Both the position numbers and the translations under genes were made by a program. DNA of 64,000 bases, taken from the NCBI RefSeq assembly GCF_019112545.1, contig NW_025064949.1:1-64000 (forward strand), read 5' to 3'. Source of the DNA: Guyanagaster necrorhizus. Taxonomy: Eukaryota > Basidiomycota > Agaricomycetes > Agaricales > Physalacriaceae. The notes below the pieces were generated by a model. That model did no database searches and had not been told where the DNA came from. It saw nothing but the letters and a program-made list of their open reading frames with translations. Every line of letters starts with the position of its first letter. The stretch's first letter is position 1. This document shows, in pieces, positions 46,594 to 57,305 of this stretch.

Positions 46594-47711
46594 CTCCTCG
46601 CGTTAGATAAATTCTATGCACTATTTACTTTTGTCATGGTTACGCGTAGCATATCTCATTGATTGAGTCAATTATTGATACTAACAAATCACGGAAGATC
46701 CTCGCAGCAATAGCACTTGGATGATCCCTGCTCTCTTTATCAAGTCTTTACACTAAGTCTACCTTTTGTCTTCCACAGGAAATCATTGCTGAACTAAAGA
46801 TAATAAGTGATATGGTTCTATACATATATATTAACTACACGTATTAAAAAGTCTCCAATCGTGCCTTCTTCGGCAACACCACGTGCACAACATCTCGCTT
46901 GATCAAGTTCCTACACTCATTATCGACACCCCTCTTCCTCGCCAAAAGGTTCCTGAGAGAAGATGGTATCCTAAACTCCACAATTTAACCTCACCAACCT
47001 CTCCTTCTGTTATGGATATACCCCATCTGGACTTACTAAGTCTTCAGATGCCTAAGCAAGGACTCAAGTTTTCTTCCAACTTCTCCAATGTTCTGTCCTC
47101 TATATTTACTTACTTTAAATTAACAAAAATACATAGAATATTCCCGAAGCAGTGTACTACTAGAACATTCTTCGTAGATTTTCCCTAAGTATATAAACAC
47201 TTGCTCTAGTTACAAAAATGACCATCTATCTTTTGACCTATCAATTACCTTGTGTGAACTAAGAATCTGAGTCAACTACGCTTAGCGCTCGTTGCGTCTG
47301 ATCCTTCCCAGTTATGCTTAGGGCTTACTGGATCGATCGGTCTCTTCTCGACTACGCGCAGCGCTCGTCGACTCCTTCCACTCTCAATTCCTTTCAAGGT
47401 GAATGACCTCGTTTTAAATTGAATACTTGACTATGCATTACTGCTACGGAACTACAGTATTCATAACACCTTCCCCACCACAGCCAACCCAAACGCCTGT
47501 CGCACATTGTGCCAAGCCCGATCTTCCCCAGGTCAACATGCTCGAGAGCCATGGAGATTCGAATGGTGATGGAAAGAATAGTGGATAGGTTGGAGATCAA
47601 CCAACTCAAGTAATCAGTGTGTTACCCAACTTTGAAGCCAACGACGATGGTCAAGTCTTCGATCGATTCGAGGTCGAGTGGCGGGACACTCAGTACGCAG
47701 GGCATTGGCTG
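46594..47711. other. Intergenic, partly AT-rich
   Basis: No gene is recognised. An imperfect direct repeat is present: ACTACGCTTAGCGCTCGT near 47276 and ACTACGCGCAGCGCTCGT near 47352. The strand 47609-47394 is open but without motifs. Confidence 0.45.
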
Positions 47712-48520
47712 TCACTGAGTTGAAGCACCTATCGTTCGGACGACGATGAGATATACCACCAATTGATTATAAAAGAGAGCTGATGTACCATTATCCACTG
47801 GTGCAATGTCCAAACTCCTGAACGTCTTCTTGACACGCGGAAGAAACTTCCCAATCCAGATAATACCCGTCTGGTTCGCACAAATGCCGTGGTGGTTATC
47901 GAACGGGGGAGGGAACAGCGACAATAGGGGCATGTTTGATTTTCGGGTCCCTGCAGACCGAGCTGTGACCGTAAGGTGCTCGATACGGGGAGGCTGCATT
48001 GTGATAGGTAATTGATGTAAGGTGTTACAGTGGTAGCGGTGGAAATGGAGTGATCTCAATCGAAGAAAGCAACGGACCACGAACGAGGAATTGTTGAGGC
48101 TGATAAAGTCGGGTTTATTAATTGTCAAGATCTGTATGGGGAGAGTGGCCAGGGCCTCGATGGCTTCACAATGCCCGAAATGATCAAAGACAAGACCGTT
48201 CATGAAGACACCTTTGATATTTCGCAGGTGATGCAGGACGCGAGTTGCATCAGGTTCTGTGAGGAAGACGGTGGAGAAGTGAAAGGTTTGGATGTACACT
48301 GGGATATGTAGGGAAGTGTCCCAGAAGTCGACGAGGTTCGCAAGCGCGGCGCTTTTCGGAACTGAGAAGGTGTGCAATAGGTAGAAGCGTGTGCGATGAT
48401 AAAACGAGAGAGAGATGATGAAGCATTTTTCAACGTTTTGGTACCTTTCTTGATCAAGTCGATGATTTCGTCAATGATCTCGAATGGAAGAGCTCGGCCA
48501 GTCCCTACTGCTCCATTCAT
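47712..48520 (-). CDS. F-box-like protein, frame probably broken
   Basis: The start is MNGAVGTGRALPFEIIDEII at 48520, an F-box beginning. A main frame runs from 48377 to 47712 (FWDTSLHIPVYIQTFHFS and further). The two lie in different frames. Either an 83-nt intron (48444-48362) joins them, which removes most of the F-box, or a small indel in a CAT/CT-rich tract near 48410 broke the gene. The second view is supported because, read in the downstream frame, the intervening DNA gives FYHRTRFYLLHTFSVPKS, a natural F-box continuation. The 3' end is also uncertain: a coding-like piece (SVPPLDLESIEDLTIVVGF) lies near 47705-47635. Confidence 0.55.
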
Positions 48521-49722
48521 CGCGTGGAAGGACTGATTGAAATTCAAGTCAGAATTTTATGTTGATCGGCCAGTTGTAGGTATCACGTACCCAGCGACAA
48601 CCGGAATTTGGAACACGAAGTTGAGCCACTGACCCCTCGCAATGAGATGAAAAAAATCCTTTCGAAACGGGCTTGACGGACGTGTATACGAAACTGTTGA
48701 ATCAAACATAAATACGAGCTCGTACCAGACGGGCGAAATGGCAACTGAATGATGGAAGAGCAGAAGACACAGAACTTTGCGGCACTGCAAAGTATCTTTC
48801 CCCTCGGCCAGTAGATGGCCCTCTTCCTAAGCGCATCCTGAGGACTTAGTTTTAGGGTTGATGGAAGTGCATTGCGTCACGTCCTTGATTGGCTATTTAT
48901 GGATACTCAGCATCGAGCGCTTAGTTGTCGGGTCACTGGTCATCATCCATTCCACAATGCTTCGGAAGTATCATTATGATGGGTACTATGAGATTTATGA
49001 GATACTTGTCTGATACTAGTACACCATTGACCGCGTTTTCGTCTGATCCTAGTTCCCAGACTAGAACAGAGAAGGCTTCCGCTCTCCGTCATCGACAGAA
49101 GACAAGTGGTTTGGAGGAGGAGAGGTGGAAGATATACTTCACATCTAAGTACTCTGCTCACAAGAAGAAAGATCCGAGAAATTCCAGATCAGAATTAGGA
49201 TTTTGAAGACCAAATTCAACGTCGGAGTGATGCCAAAAGTCACGAAACTGAAAAATCGGCACAAATATTATCACCGGTTTTATCAACATTTGGTGCCTTC
49301 TTGGAAGTTTTCTTGGCCTTATGGAACCTCGAGGCAAGACACAGGGAGACAACCTTCTGCTAGTGAACACTTCTCCACCTGCACCCCTAAACAAATCTGG
49401 GCACCTGAAAGATTAGCACCTTGTCTGTTTGGAGCAGTACCAGGCAGCAAGCACTATGGCATTAGCACATGAACCATTCAAATACCTTTGAATGTCATCT
49501 ATGCAAGAGACAATGGCCTTACCTTCAGTGGCACAAAAATTGCCTTTGTTCTTGTCATCAATGTGTATGACAAAGACCAAATGCCACTCACCCTCGGAAA
49601 TATAAAGCCAGTCCACATCATTGCAATTTCCTCATCCTCTTTCTTCTCTATCTCACACATAGAGCTCAATAGTCATTGACTTCAAGCAGTTTTCACAGAA
49701 CAACATTGCTCTGCAAGAACAT
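48521..49722. other. Intergenic; border into CpG-poor repeat DNA
   Basis: No gene is recognised. CpG frequency falls sharply near 49400, which probably marks the left edge of the tyrosine-recombinase retroelement E or of a heterochromatic block. Confidence 0.4.
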
Positions 49723-49935
49723 GTGATTATTGGCCATTGGACCAGTCAGACCTCATATACTCTTTTGCAAGGCAACCATTTTCTGCCTCACACCCCAGAG
49801 AATATTGCTGCAGCAGACTTTGGCTTGTATCCTCACCTGCTGATTGCAGATCATGACTTCAGTTCATGTCAAGCTTCCTGTGCCTCTCTGCTTTCCAGAA
49901 ACAGTACTTCATCCCCTGTGGACACTAGCTATGCC

Positions 49936-50895
49936 ATGTCAACTCCTAGTGCACAACCCAACTCTGTATCTGAGCCCAGCCTGGTGCCTCTGCAGAATCC
50001 TCCTCCAGTGACAGCCACAGCACCACTGGAATCCTCACTTCTGCTCTTTATGTTTGCCCAAGTCCAGCAGATTATCTCACAACTTACACAACAAGCCACA
50101 CCTGCATTGCCTGTGCAACCCCCCTCAGCCCCTGCTACAATTTCTCAGTTCATTCCTGCTGCAACATCTCCATGTAAGTCCTTTCTTGAATGCTTTCCCA
50201 AGTTAGAATGGGCCATTCTTCTTTCTGTCATCAAGCATGAAATGCATCTGTTTGAGATTGTGAAGCTTGACTTGTCTCTCTGCCTCAGAGCTGATGCAAC
50301 AGGTGCCAATCCTGATGCCCCTCATCTTCTGCATAAAGATTTCTCTGACATCATCTCAGTTCTCTCCTGTCTCAGCACCTATTTCTGCATACTCACACAA
50401 CATGCTGCTTTCTGTGGTCATCTGGATCATGGTCTCCAGATATTGGATGGTTCTCATTGCTATGCTAATCACTTGATCTTACTGTCATTGCAGTATGAGT
50501 GGAATGCCATCTTGTCATACTGCATTGAGTATCATCAGCATCAGCATCATGAGATGGAAAATAGTGACTTCACTGGCTGGGAACTGGCCAGCCAGGAATT
50601 GATTATGAATTACCTGGCTGCACATGTCCATGCACCCACCTCCTCATCATCTGACAGAAAAGCTGCCAAATCTAAGCAATCTGAGCAACATTGTTTTGCA
50701 TGGAATGAGGGGAAGTGCTCTAGGGGTTTCTCCTGTGACCACAAACATATGTGCAAACATTGTGACTCTGCTGATCACCCAGAAAAAGATTGCACCAAAA
50801 AAAGAGGAAGAAGAAAGCCTGAGAAACTGGCAGAGGAAGAAGGACTTGCTTTCAATGTAGTGCTGCTCACTCCAGCCAGCAGCCACTTTTCTTAG
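49936..50895 (+). CDS. Gag-like protein of element E
   Basis: The frame is open from 49723; the internal ATG at 49936 (MSTPSAQPNSVSEP) is a plausible start. The N-terminus is Ser/Pro/Gln-rich, the middle helical (SFLECFPKLEWAIL, LQYEWNAILSYCIEYHQ). The C-terminus has a Cys/His array (CFAWNEGKCSRGFSCDHKHM then CKHCDSADHPEKDC) followed by a basic tail. This matches the nucleocapsid-like ORF upstream of RT in fungal tyrosine-recombinase retroelements. It is uninterrupted, unlike the downstream genes. Confidence 0.72.
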   Translation: MSTPSAQPNSVSEPSLVPLQNPPPVTATAPLESSLLLFMFAQVQQIISQLTQQATPALPVQPPSAPATISQFIPAATSPCKSFLECFPKLEWAILLSVIKHEMHLFEIVKLDLSLCLRADATGANPDAPHLLHKDFSDIISVLSCLSTYFCILTQHAAFCGHLDHGLQILDGSHCYANHLILLSLQYEWNAILSYCIEYHQHQHHEMENSDFTGWELASQELIMNYLAAHVHAPTSSSSDRKAAKSKQSEQHCFAWNEGKCSRGFSCDHKHMCKHCDSADHPEKDCTKKRGRRKPEKLAEEEGLAFNVVLLTPASSHFS

Positions 50896-50900
50896 TACCT

Positions 50901-52680
50901 TTGTCACCAGATAATTTATCTTTGGCTCCTCCTTTTATTCTTTTGCTCTCTCATATAGCATTGTTCCCTCCACCACATTCTCCTCCTCTTCATTCTAACA
51001 CCAACCCATGCTGCAACAATCTTTCCCATCATTCTTCCTTGCCCTCTGTTTCTTATAAAGCATGGGAGCACTATTTACAGGATTACCCTGATTGTGCCTT
51101 TGTACATACCATCCTCCACATAGTTCAATATAGTGCTTCCATTGGGTTTGAAGGTGATGAGCATGTTCAACCTTGTTGCAACCTGTCCTCAGCATTTGAG
51201 TACCAGCAATTTGTCAATGGCTCACTTGGTGACCTGGCAGCCAGAGGTATGCTCTCCAGGCCTTTTTCATCTCCTCCTGTGGAGAACTTTCACTGTTCTC
51301 CACTTGGGGTTACTCATAAGTGCAAACCTGGAAAATTGCATATTATCAACCATCTTTCATGGCCTCACTCATCTTCTGTTAATGATGGCATTCCTGACTT
51401 GGAATCTCACATCTTCTATGATATGTTTGAGAAAGCAGCAAAGGACCTCATTCTCTCAGGGCCAGATTCCAAGATGTCAAAATTGGACATTAAAGACATA
51501 TTTCATCAGATTCCTATTCAGACCTCAGACTGGCATTATCTTGGGATTTCTTGGGGCTGTGAATTTTATTTCTCACAGGTGCTTACCTTTGGGTTGAAGA
51601 CTGCCCTGTATATATTTAACTTGTTGCAGAAGTGCTGCATTTCATATACCCACTGCTATACATCATTATTTGGATGATTTTCTCCAAATTTTCTCTCCAC
51701 ACACTCCAGATTCCATATCTACTGCAGCTGTGGAACAGATATTAGCTCTTGGTCATGAGCTTGGTCTTTCCTTCCAGAAATCCAAGACTGAATGACCCTC
51801 ATGTGTCATTGAGTTTCTTGGCATCATTCTTGACTCTGCACACATGAAAGCTCACCTACCAGTTGACAAGCTCTCATGCCTTTGTGACCTCTTCCACACA
51901 TGGCAAATCAAGAGCTCATGTACTCTCCATGAGCTGGATGAACTTACAGAGTATCTCCAATTCTGTTCACAGGTTATTCCTCACTCATGCCCATTTCTCT
52001 GTTGGCTACATAATTTTGTGTCTTCCTTTTCATCTAAGTTCTCCATCCAGCACATTCCATCAGGTGTTGTCTCTGATATCAACTGGTGGAGTGTATTCAG
52101 CTCGAGGTGGAATAGAGTCTGCCTGTTAAAAGAAGAGTGAGAGGTAGTTTCTGTTTTCACAGATGCTAGTGGTCAAAAAGGCCTGGGTGGCCATTTTGGT
52201 GATGAGTGGTTCTCTTCTCATTGCCCATGTCACCAAGGAGCTGTGACATCCAGTATAAGGAGCTGTATGCCCTCTTGCAGGCCATTTTGGGCTGGAGTGA
52301 CTTATGGTCAGGAAAGACAGTCAATTTTCATTGTGATAATCAGGATGTTGTTAGCTGGCTCAATTCTGAGATGAGTCAGTCTTCACATAGCATGGCAGTC
52401 CTTCAGGTTATAGTAATGCTTGCATGTTGCTTGGATTTCTCTTTTTTCTCAATTTGGATTTCTACTGCTGAAAATGGCATTGCTGAGGCAGCATCTCATT
52501 TCCAGTACCATCAGATGTTTCAACTCACACCCAACCTTCAAAAGAAATCCTCTTCCGTGAAGTCCCATCTTCATTCTATGAAACACACTCTCACTACTCT
52601 TCATGCATTGCATTCTTTCTCTTCCATGGCCTTGCATCCAGCACTTGGAAAACATACTCCAGTGGACAGAAATCCTTTAT
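50901..52680 (+). pseudogene. Reverse transcriptase and RNase H of element E
   Basis: RT motifs are GKLHIINHLSWP (about 51330), LDIKDIFHQIPI (about 51483), a GLKTALYIFNL segment and HYLDDFLQIF at about 51664-51690. The last is in a different frame, so a frameshift precedes the active site. RNase H begins with VFTDASGQKGLGGHFG (about 52152). Several stops (for example near 51795 and 52138) break it. The RT is of the DIRS kind, unlike the Ty3/Gypsy RTs nearby. Confidence 0.75.
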
Positions 52681-52938
52681 TGACTTCCTCAGACTTCATC
52701 CCCAGTTCATAGACCCTCCAGGCCAATTCTTACCAGCAAGTATCACTGCAGTAATAGAATGGACAGCCTGGTTAGGCTCCAGAGGATTGATGCCAAAGAC
52801 TATCAAATCATATATTAGAGCATTGCACTCACTTCATGTTGATGCAGAGCTTTCTTTTGATCAGTGCGAGTTCTTGTCTGTCCAGTGCCTCCTTTCGGGT
52901 ATCAAGTGCTTCTATGGCAAGTGAGAGTGGAACTCCAA

Positions 52939-52943
52939 GATGT
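52939..52943. repeat. Target site duplication (left) of element D
   Basis: GATGT, repeated exactly at 60927-60931 after the right LTR. Confidence 0.92.
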
Positions 52944-53369
52944 TGTTAGGCTCAAGCAACATGTGACAGACTGACATGTGATAAACTAACATGGCTTCAT
53001 GTTCAAGCCTTCCATCAGAGTCCATGCAGCGACAGTCTAGGGTGTTTCAAGGCATAGAGAATAGCTCAAGAGTAGAATGAGAGTGTATAAACTTTAGCTC
53101 AAAGCTGGGTTGTAAACCAGTGAGGCAAGCTTCTTAAATACTGTACATAGTGTTCTAATAATATGACTACCTAATTGTGTGTTGTCGAGGTGGTTGTGCT
53201 CTTTGTCCTAGAACATCATGACCATTCATAAAAGCAATTGTGTGTTGTCAGGGTGAGCATCCTTTGTGATGACTAAGCTCTTCCCACCTTCTTGATGGTT
53301 TGTCCTTTCTGGGTTCTGACTAAGCATAAAAGAAGGAAAAAAAAGGAACTAGGGAAAGAAATTGTAACA
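52944..53369 (-). repeat. 3' LTR of element D
   Basis: 426 bp from TGTTAGGCTC to AATTGTAACA. TGTTA/TAACA ends. It is paired with 60501-60926. Confidence 0.95.
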
Positions 53370-53385
53370 TTACCCTCTTCTTAAG
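53370..53385 (-). other. Polypurine tract of element D
   Basis: Minus strand CTTAAGAAGAGGGTAA lies next to the 3' LTR, the position of the plus-strand primer. Confidence 0.75.
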
Positions 53386-53402
53386 ACCATCATCCCAATA
53401 GC

Positions 53403-56400
53403 TCAATTTAGGGATAGTTCGTAGTCCTTGATCATGGTGTCGGCATTCATATATTTCTCATTGATCCATTCATTGGATTCTGGCCCATAACCCTTCCAAC
53501 TGACGAGATAATCCACTGTTGTCATCATTCCCCCTCCTTTTGCCTTTATCTTTCATAATTTATGGTTGAGGACTTGGTTGATTTCATAATGTTCTTCATT
53601 GTCGATTAAGTCCAGTGGCAGGGGTGGTGGCTTTTCCTGATTTGGGAATGCCAGTGCGATATATGGTGTTAGCAGTGTCTCATTGAAGACATCATGGATC
53701 CTCCAGGTGCTGGGCAGTCATAGTCTGTAGGCGCTATTCCCGATTTTAGCAAGAATCGGAAATGGGCCAGTTCATTTGTCAGCCAGTTTATGTTTTGGCC
53801 AAGGGAGGTGTAGGTTGGTGGTGTCGAGCCAGACCTTGTCATTTATGGAGTATAAGCATGTGGGACAGCAGTGTTTGTCGTACTGAGTTTTTATAGTGGC
53901 CGCTGCTTTTTCAAGGGCAATTTTTGTTTCACTATGAATTTTATTCATAGTGGAGGCAAAATCAGTGGAGGCTGGTGTCATGGTGTGGAGTTGTTTGGTG
54001 TGGGTGACATTAGGGTGTCACCCATGGTTTATGAAGAACAGCGTCTTCCCAGTGGCAGAGTGAACTCGGTTGTTATGCTGGAATGCTGCCAATGCTAGCC
54101 ATTCCACCCAATCGTCCTGTTGATAGTTGATGAACAGTCAAAGATACTTTTTGACCTCTTGATTGGCATGCTTGGTTTGTCCATCTGTCTGCAGATGATA
54201 TGCCATTGAAGCATTTCGATGGATATGAAGCAGACAGTACAGGTCATCGAGAAATTTTGAAATGAACTGGGGTCCTTGGTCTGAAATAACGACTTGGGGC
54301 ATCCCATGTTTAGCATAGACCTTGTCATGCAGGATTTTAGCCCATCCTTCAGAGGTAAGTTTGGTGGAGCATGCGACTGGAATGATCATTTTTGAGAAGC
54401 AATCAACTATGACAAGTATTATATCATAGCCGTTACAGTCAGGGAGACTGGTGATCATGTCAACTGTAATGTGGGTCCATGGAATAGTTGGTACCTCATT
54501 TGGGTGAAGTGGTGCAGCCCAGGGTTGGGTGGATGCCTTCCCCCTTTGGCACACTTTGCAGGCCTTGACATAATTGATGACGTCTACTCCTAATTTTGGC
54601 CACCAATATTCTCATAGGATTAATTCTTTGGTTTTGGCTATGCCTAGATGCCCAGTGGTGATGTGGTCGTGGCATGTTGCGATGATCTCCCCTCTCAGGG
54701 ATGGGTCTCAGGGAATATAGATCTGTCTATCATATAGAATCAGGCCATCTTTTTTTGTCATCCCTCATTTGTGATTGAGTGATGGAGCTACCTGTTGATC
54801 CCATTTCCAGCTATCTCTTGTGGCACTTTTGATTCGTTCATGGATCTCTTCCTCTGTCAGCATGATCATGGCTCTGAAATGTTCAGGTCATAATAGGGTC
54901 ACCCCTTGATTGTCTGCTCCCCCTTGGTCATGATCCGTGCGTCGACTAAGCAAGTCAGCCTTCTTGTTGGCGGTCCCTGCTTTATGGTGTAGGGTATATT
55001 GGTATTGACTGAGCTCGGTAACCCACCAAGCTTGTCATTGGTTCAGTTTCTGGGGTTGGCAGAAATACTGGAGATTCTGATGATCCATCCAGATCTCAAA
55101 AATTTCGACCACTCCAATTAAATAATGCCTCCATTCTTTGAGGGCGAGCATTATAGCGAGCAATTCCTTGTCGTAGATTTCATAATTCCTTTTGGTGATG
55201 GTGAGCGCCTTTGAAAGGAATGTGACAGGTCACCATCTTCCCTCTTGCTTCTGGGACAGTACTGCTCCAATTGCCCCTTCGCTAGAGTCTGCTTCGATGC
55301 AAAATTTTCCCTTCTGTGATGGGATAGCCAAGATGACATCAGCCGCCAGCCTCCTTTTTAGGTCCACAAAGGTGGCCTGTTGAGAATGTCCCCAGTTCCA
55401 GGGAGCATTTCCAGTGAGTTGGGTCATGGGTCACATGATCTTGCTATAGTCCTGGATGAATTGTCGATAAAAGTTAGTGAACCCGAGGAAGGATTGCAAC
55501 TCTTTCTTCTTTCTTGGTTCAGGCCACTCTGTCACTCCTGTGACTTTGACAGGGTCCATCCTGATGCTTCCCTCGCTAATGATCACCTCTAGGTACTTGG
55601 TCTCAAGTACTTCAAACTCGCATTTTTCAGCCTTGAGGAAGAGTTTGTGTTTCCTCATCAATGCGAGTACTTGTCGGACTAGTCTCCTATGTTCCTCCTT
55701 AGTTTTCGACATGATGAGGATATCGTCCAAGTAAATCATCACTTTCCCTGTGGCAATAAGATCTTTGAATATATCGTTCATCATCCATTGGAAGGTAGCA
55801 GGGGAGTTGGTGAGGCTGAAGAACATCACTGTTGGTTTGAAAAGTCCTCTGTTGGTCCGAAAGGCTGCCTTCCACTCATCCCCCTCCTTGATTTGGACAT
55901 TCTTATACCCCCATCAGACATCCAATTTGGTATAGTATTTGGCGCCCCATAGTTTGTTCATTAATTCTGAAATTAACGGAAGGGGATATTGATTTTTTAT
56001 AGTCATTTCGTTCAGTTTCTGGTAATCTTGAACTGGACGAAGCTTTCCTTCCTTCTTTTTGACAAAAAAGAAGGGTGATGCCATGAGAGATTTTGACAGG
56101 TGGATCCTCCTGCTGGAGAGGTTCTTGTCCAGGAACCTGTCGAGCTCTTCCTGTTCCTGATTCCTGAGGGGGTAGGTTTTGCAGTTGAGATTGGTGTTTG
56201 CATTCAGAATGAGTTCGATTGCATGATCCCATGGTTTAGGAGAGGGGAGTTCATCAAAGCTCTCCTTTTTGAAGAGGTCTCGATAATCTCGGGCCTATTC
56301 TGGTACTATCTCCTTGAATGTCTTTTCTTCCTTCCCTTGGTTTGCTTTTGCGGCCAAATCATTGGCATGGTGGATGGCCCAAATGCGTATTTCCTCCTGC

Positions 56401-57305
56401 AGATTCACCATGAGGATTGTCTCGCCATCTTCTATCTCCTCATCCCACCTGTCCTCTGGATCCTTGTCTGGTAGTTCAAAGGGGATCTTCTGACATTGGC
56501 ATCTTGTGAAGGTAATCCGTCTGGTCTCCCAATTGACTAGGGGGTTATGGCATATTAACCAGTCATGGCCCAGGAAGACTTCTTTGGTGCCTAAGTCGGT
56601 AACTGCTAGGTCAATCTGTTCCGAGTGATCTCCAATAGTGAGTCAGAACTCGACGAACTCAGTGATCGACCTGGCCTGATTCTTGGTTCCATCAGCATTG
56701 TATACTGGGATAGAGGCTGCAGTTGCCCACATCAGGAGTTTATGCTTGTTGACGAAGGTCCGATTGATTGAACTCCCAGTACACCTGCTGTCAATCAGGG
56801 CCATTACTGAATGTTGGGCCCATGAGGTCAGGGTTTCGATCTGGGCCTTGACAGTTAAGTCCTGTCTGGGGGTTTTGGATCAATGGATGAACCTTCAAGG
56901 TGCATGTAACTCATCGAGCCATTCCAGGGCTCGGGACCTCTCTGCCTTTTGTATTCCTTTAACTGCTTTGTCGGTTGCTTCGGTGGCCTGAGTCGGGTGA
57001 ACCCAGCCTGTTAAGGTGGCTTTGGCAGCTTCATCGCTTGCTGCTTCATTGAGTGCCCTCCAAGTCCACTCAGTCTCAAAAGGCTTGAGCCAGGTGGTGG
57101 GACTCTCTGTCCCTCTTCGACCCATAGGTGGTTGAGCATTAGATTTCTTTTGTGATTCATTGGTGTGCATAGTAATCGGGCAGGGTATATTCAAATGCAT
57201 AGGTAGCGGAGACATTTTCATAACTACAGGAATATCACAAGTCTGACTAGTGGTCACAGGGGGCACACCTATTTCTTCCTTGGCCAATTCAGTGGAATCA
57301 CTCAC
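53403..57305 (-). pseudogene. Pol of element D (nearly complete)
   Basis: Pol is one frame back from gag, beginning where gag ends (SDSTELAKEE). It has protease (about 56880-56600), then RT about 56230-55430 with MFFSLTNSPATFQ and IYLDDILIM (catalytic Asp pair intact). RNase H is about 55427-54960 (FCIEADSSEGAIGAVLSQ), followed by integrase HHCC (about 54690-54540) and core (54554-54095: VDCFSKMIIPV, ISDQGPQFISKF). The chromodomain (DYLVSWKGYGPESNEW) is near 53510-53410, and the stop is at 53405-53403. A few TGA/TAG codons interrupt it. The chromodomain family directs integration to heterochromatin marked by histone H3 lysine-9 methylation. Confidence 0.88.

Noticed and set aside
47275..47380. 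Direct repeat as a regulatory array
   Set aside because: Only two imperfect copies about 75 bp apart and no neighbouring gene start; chance or minor duplication is enough.
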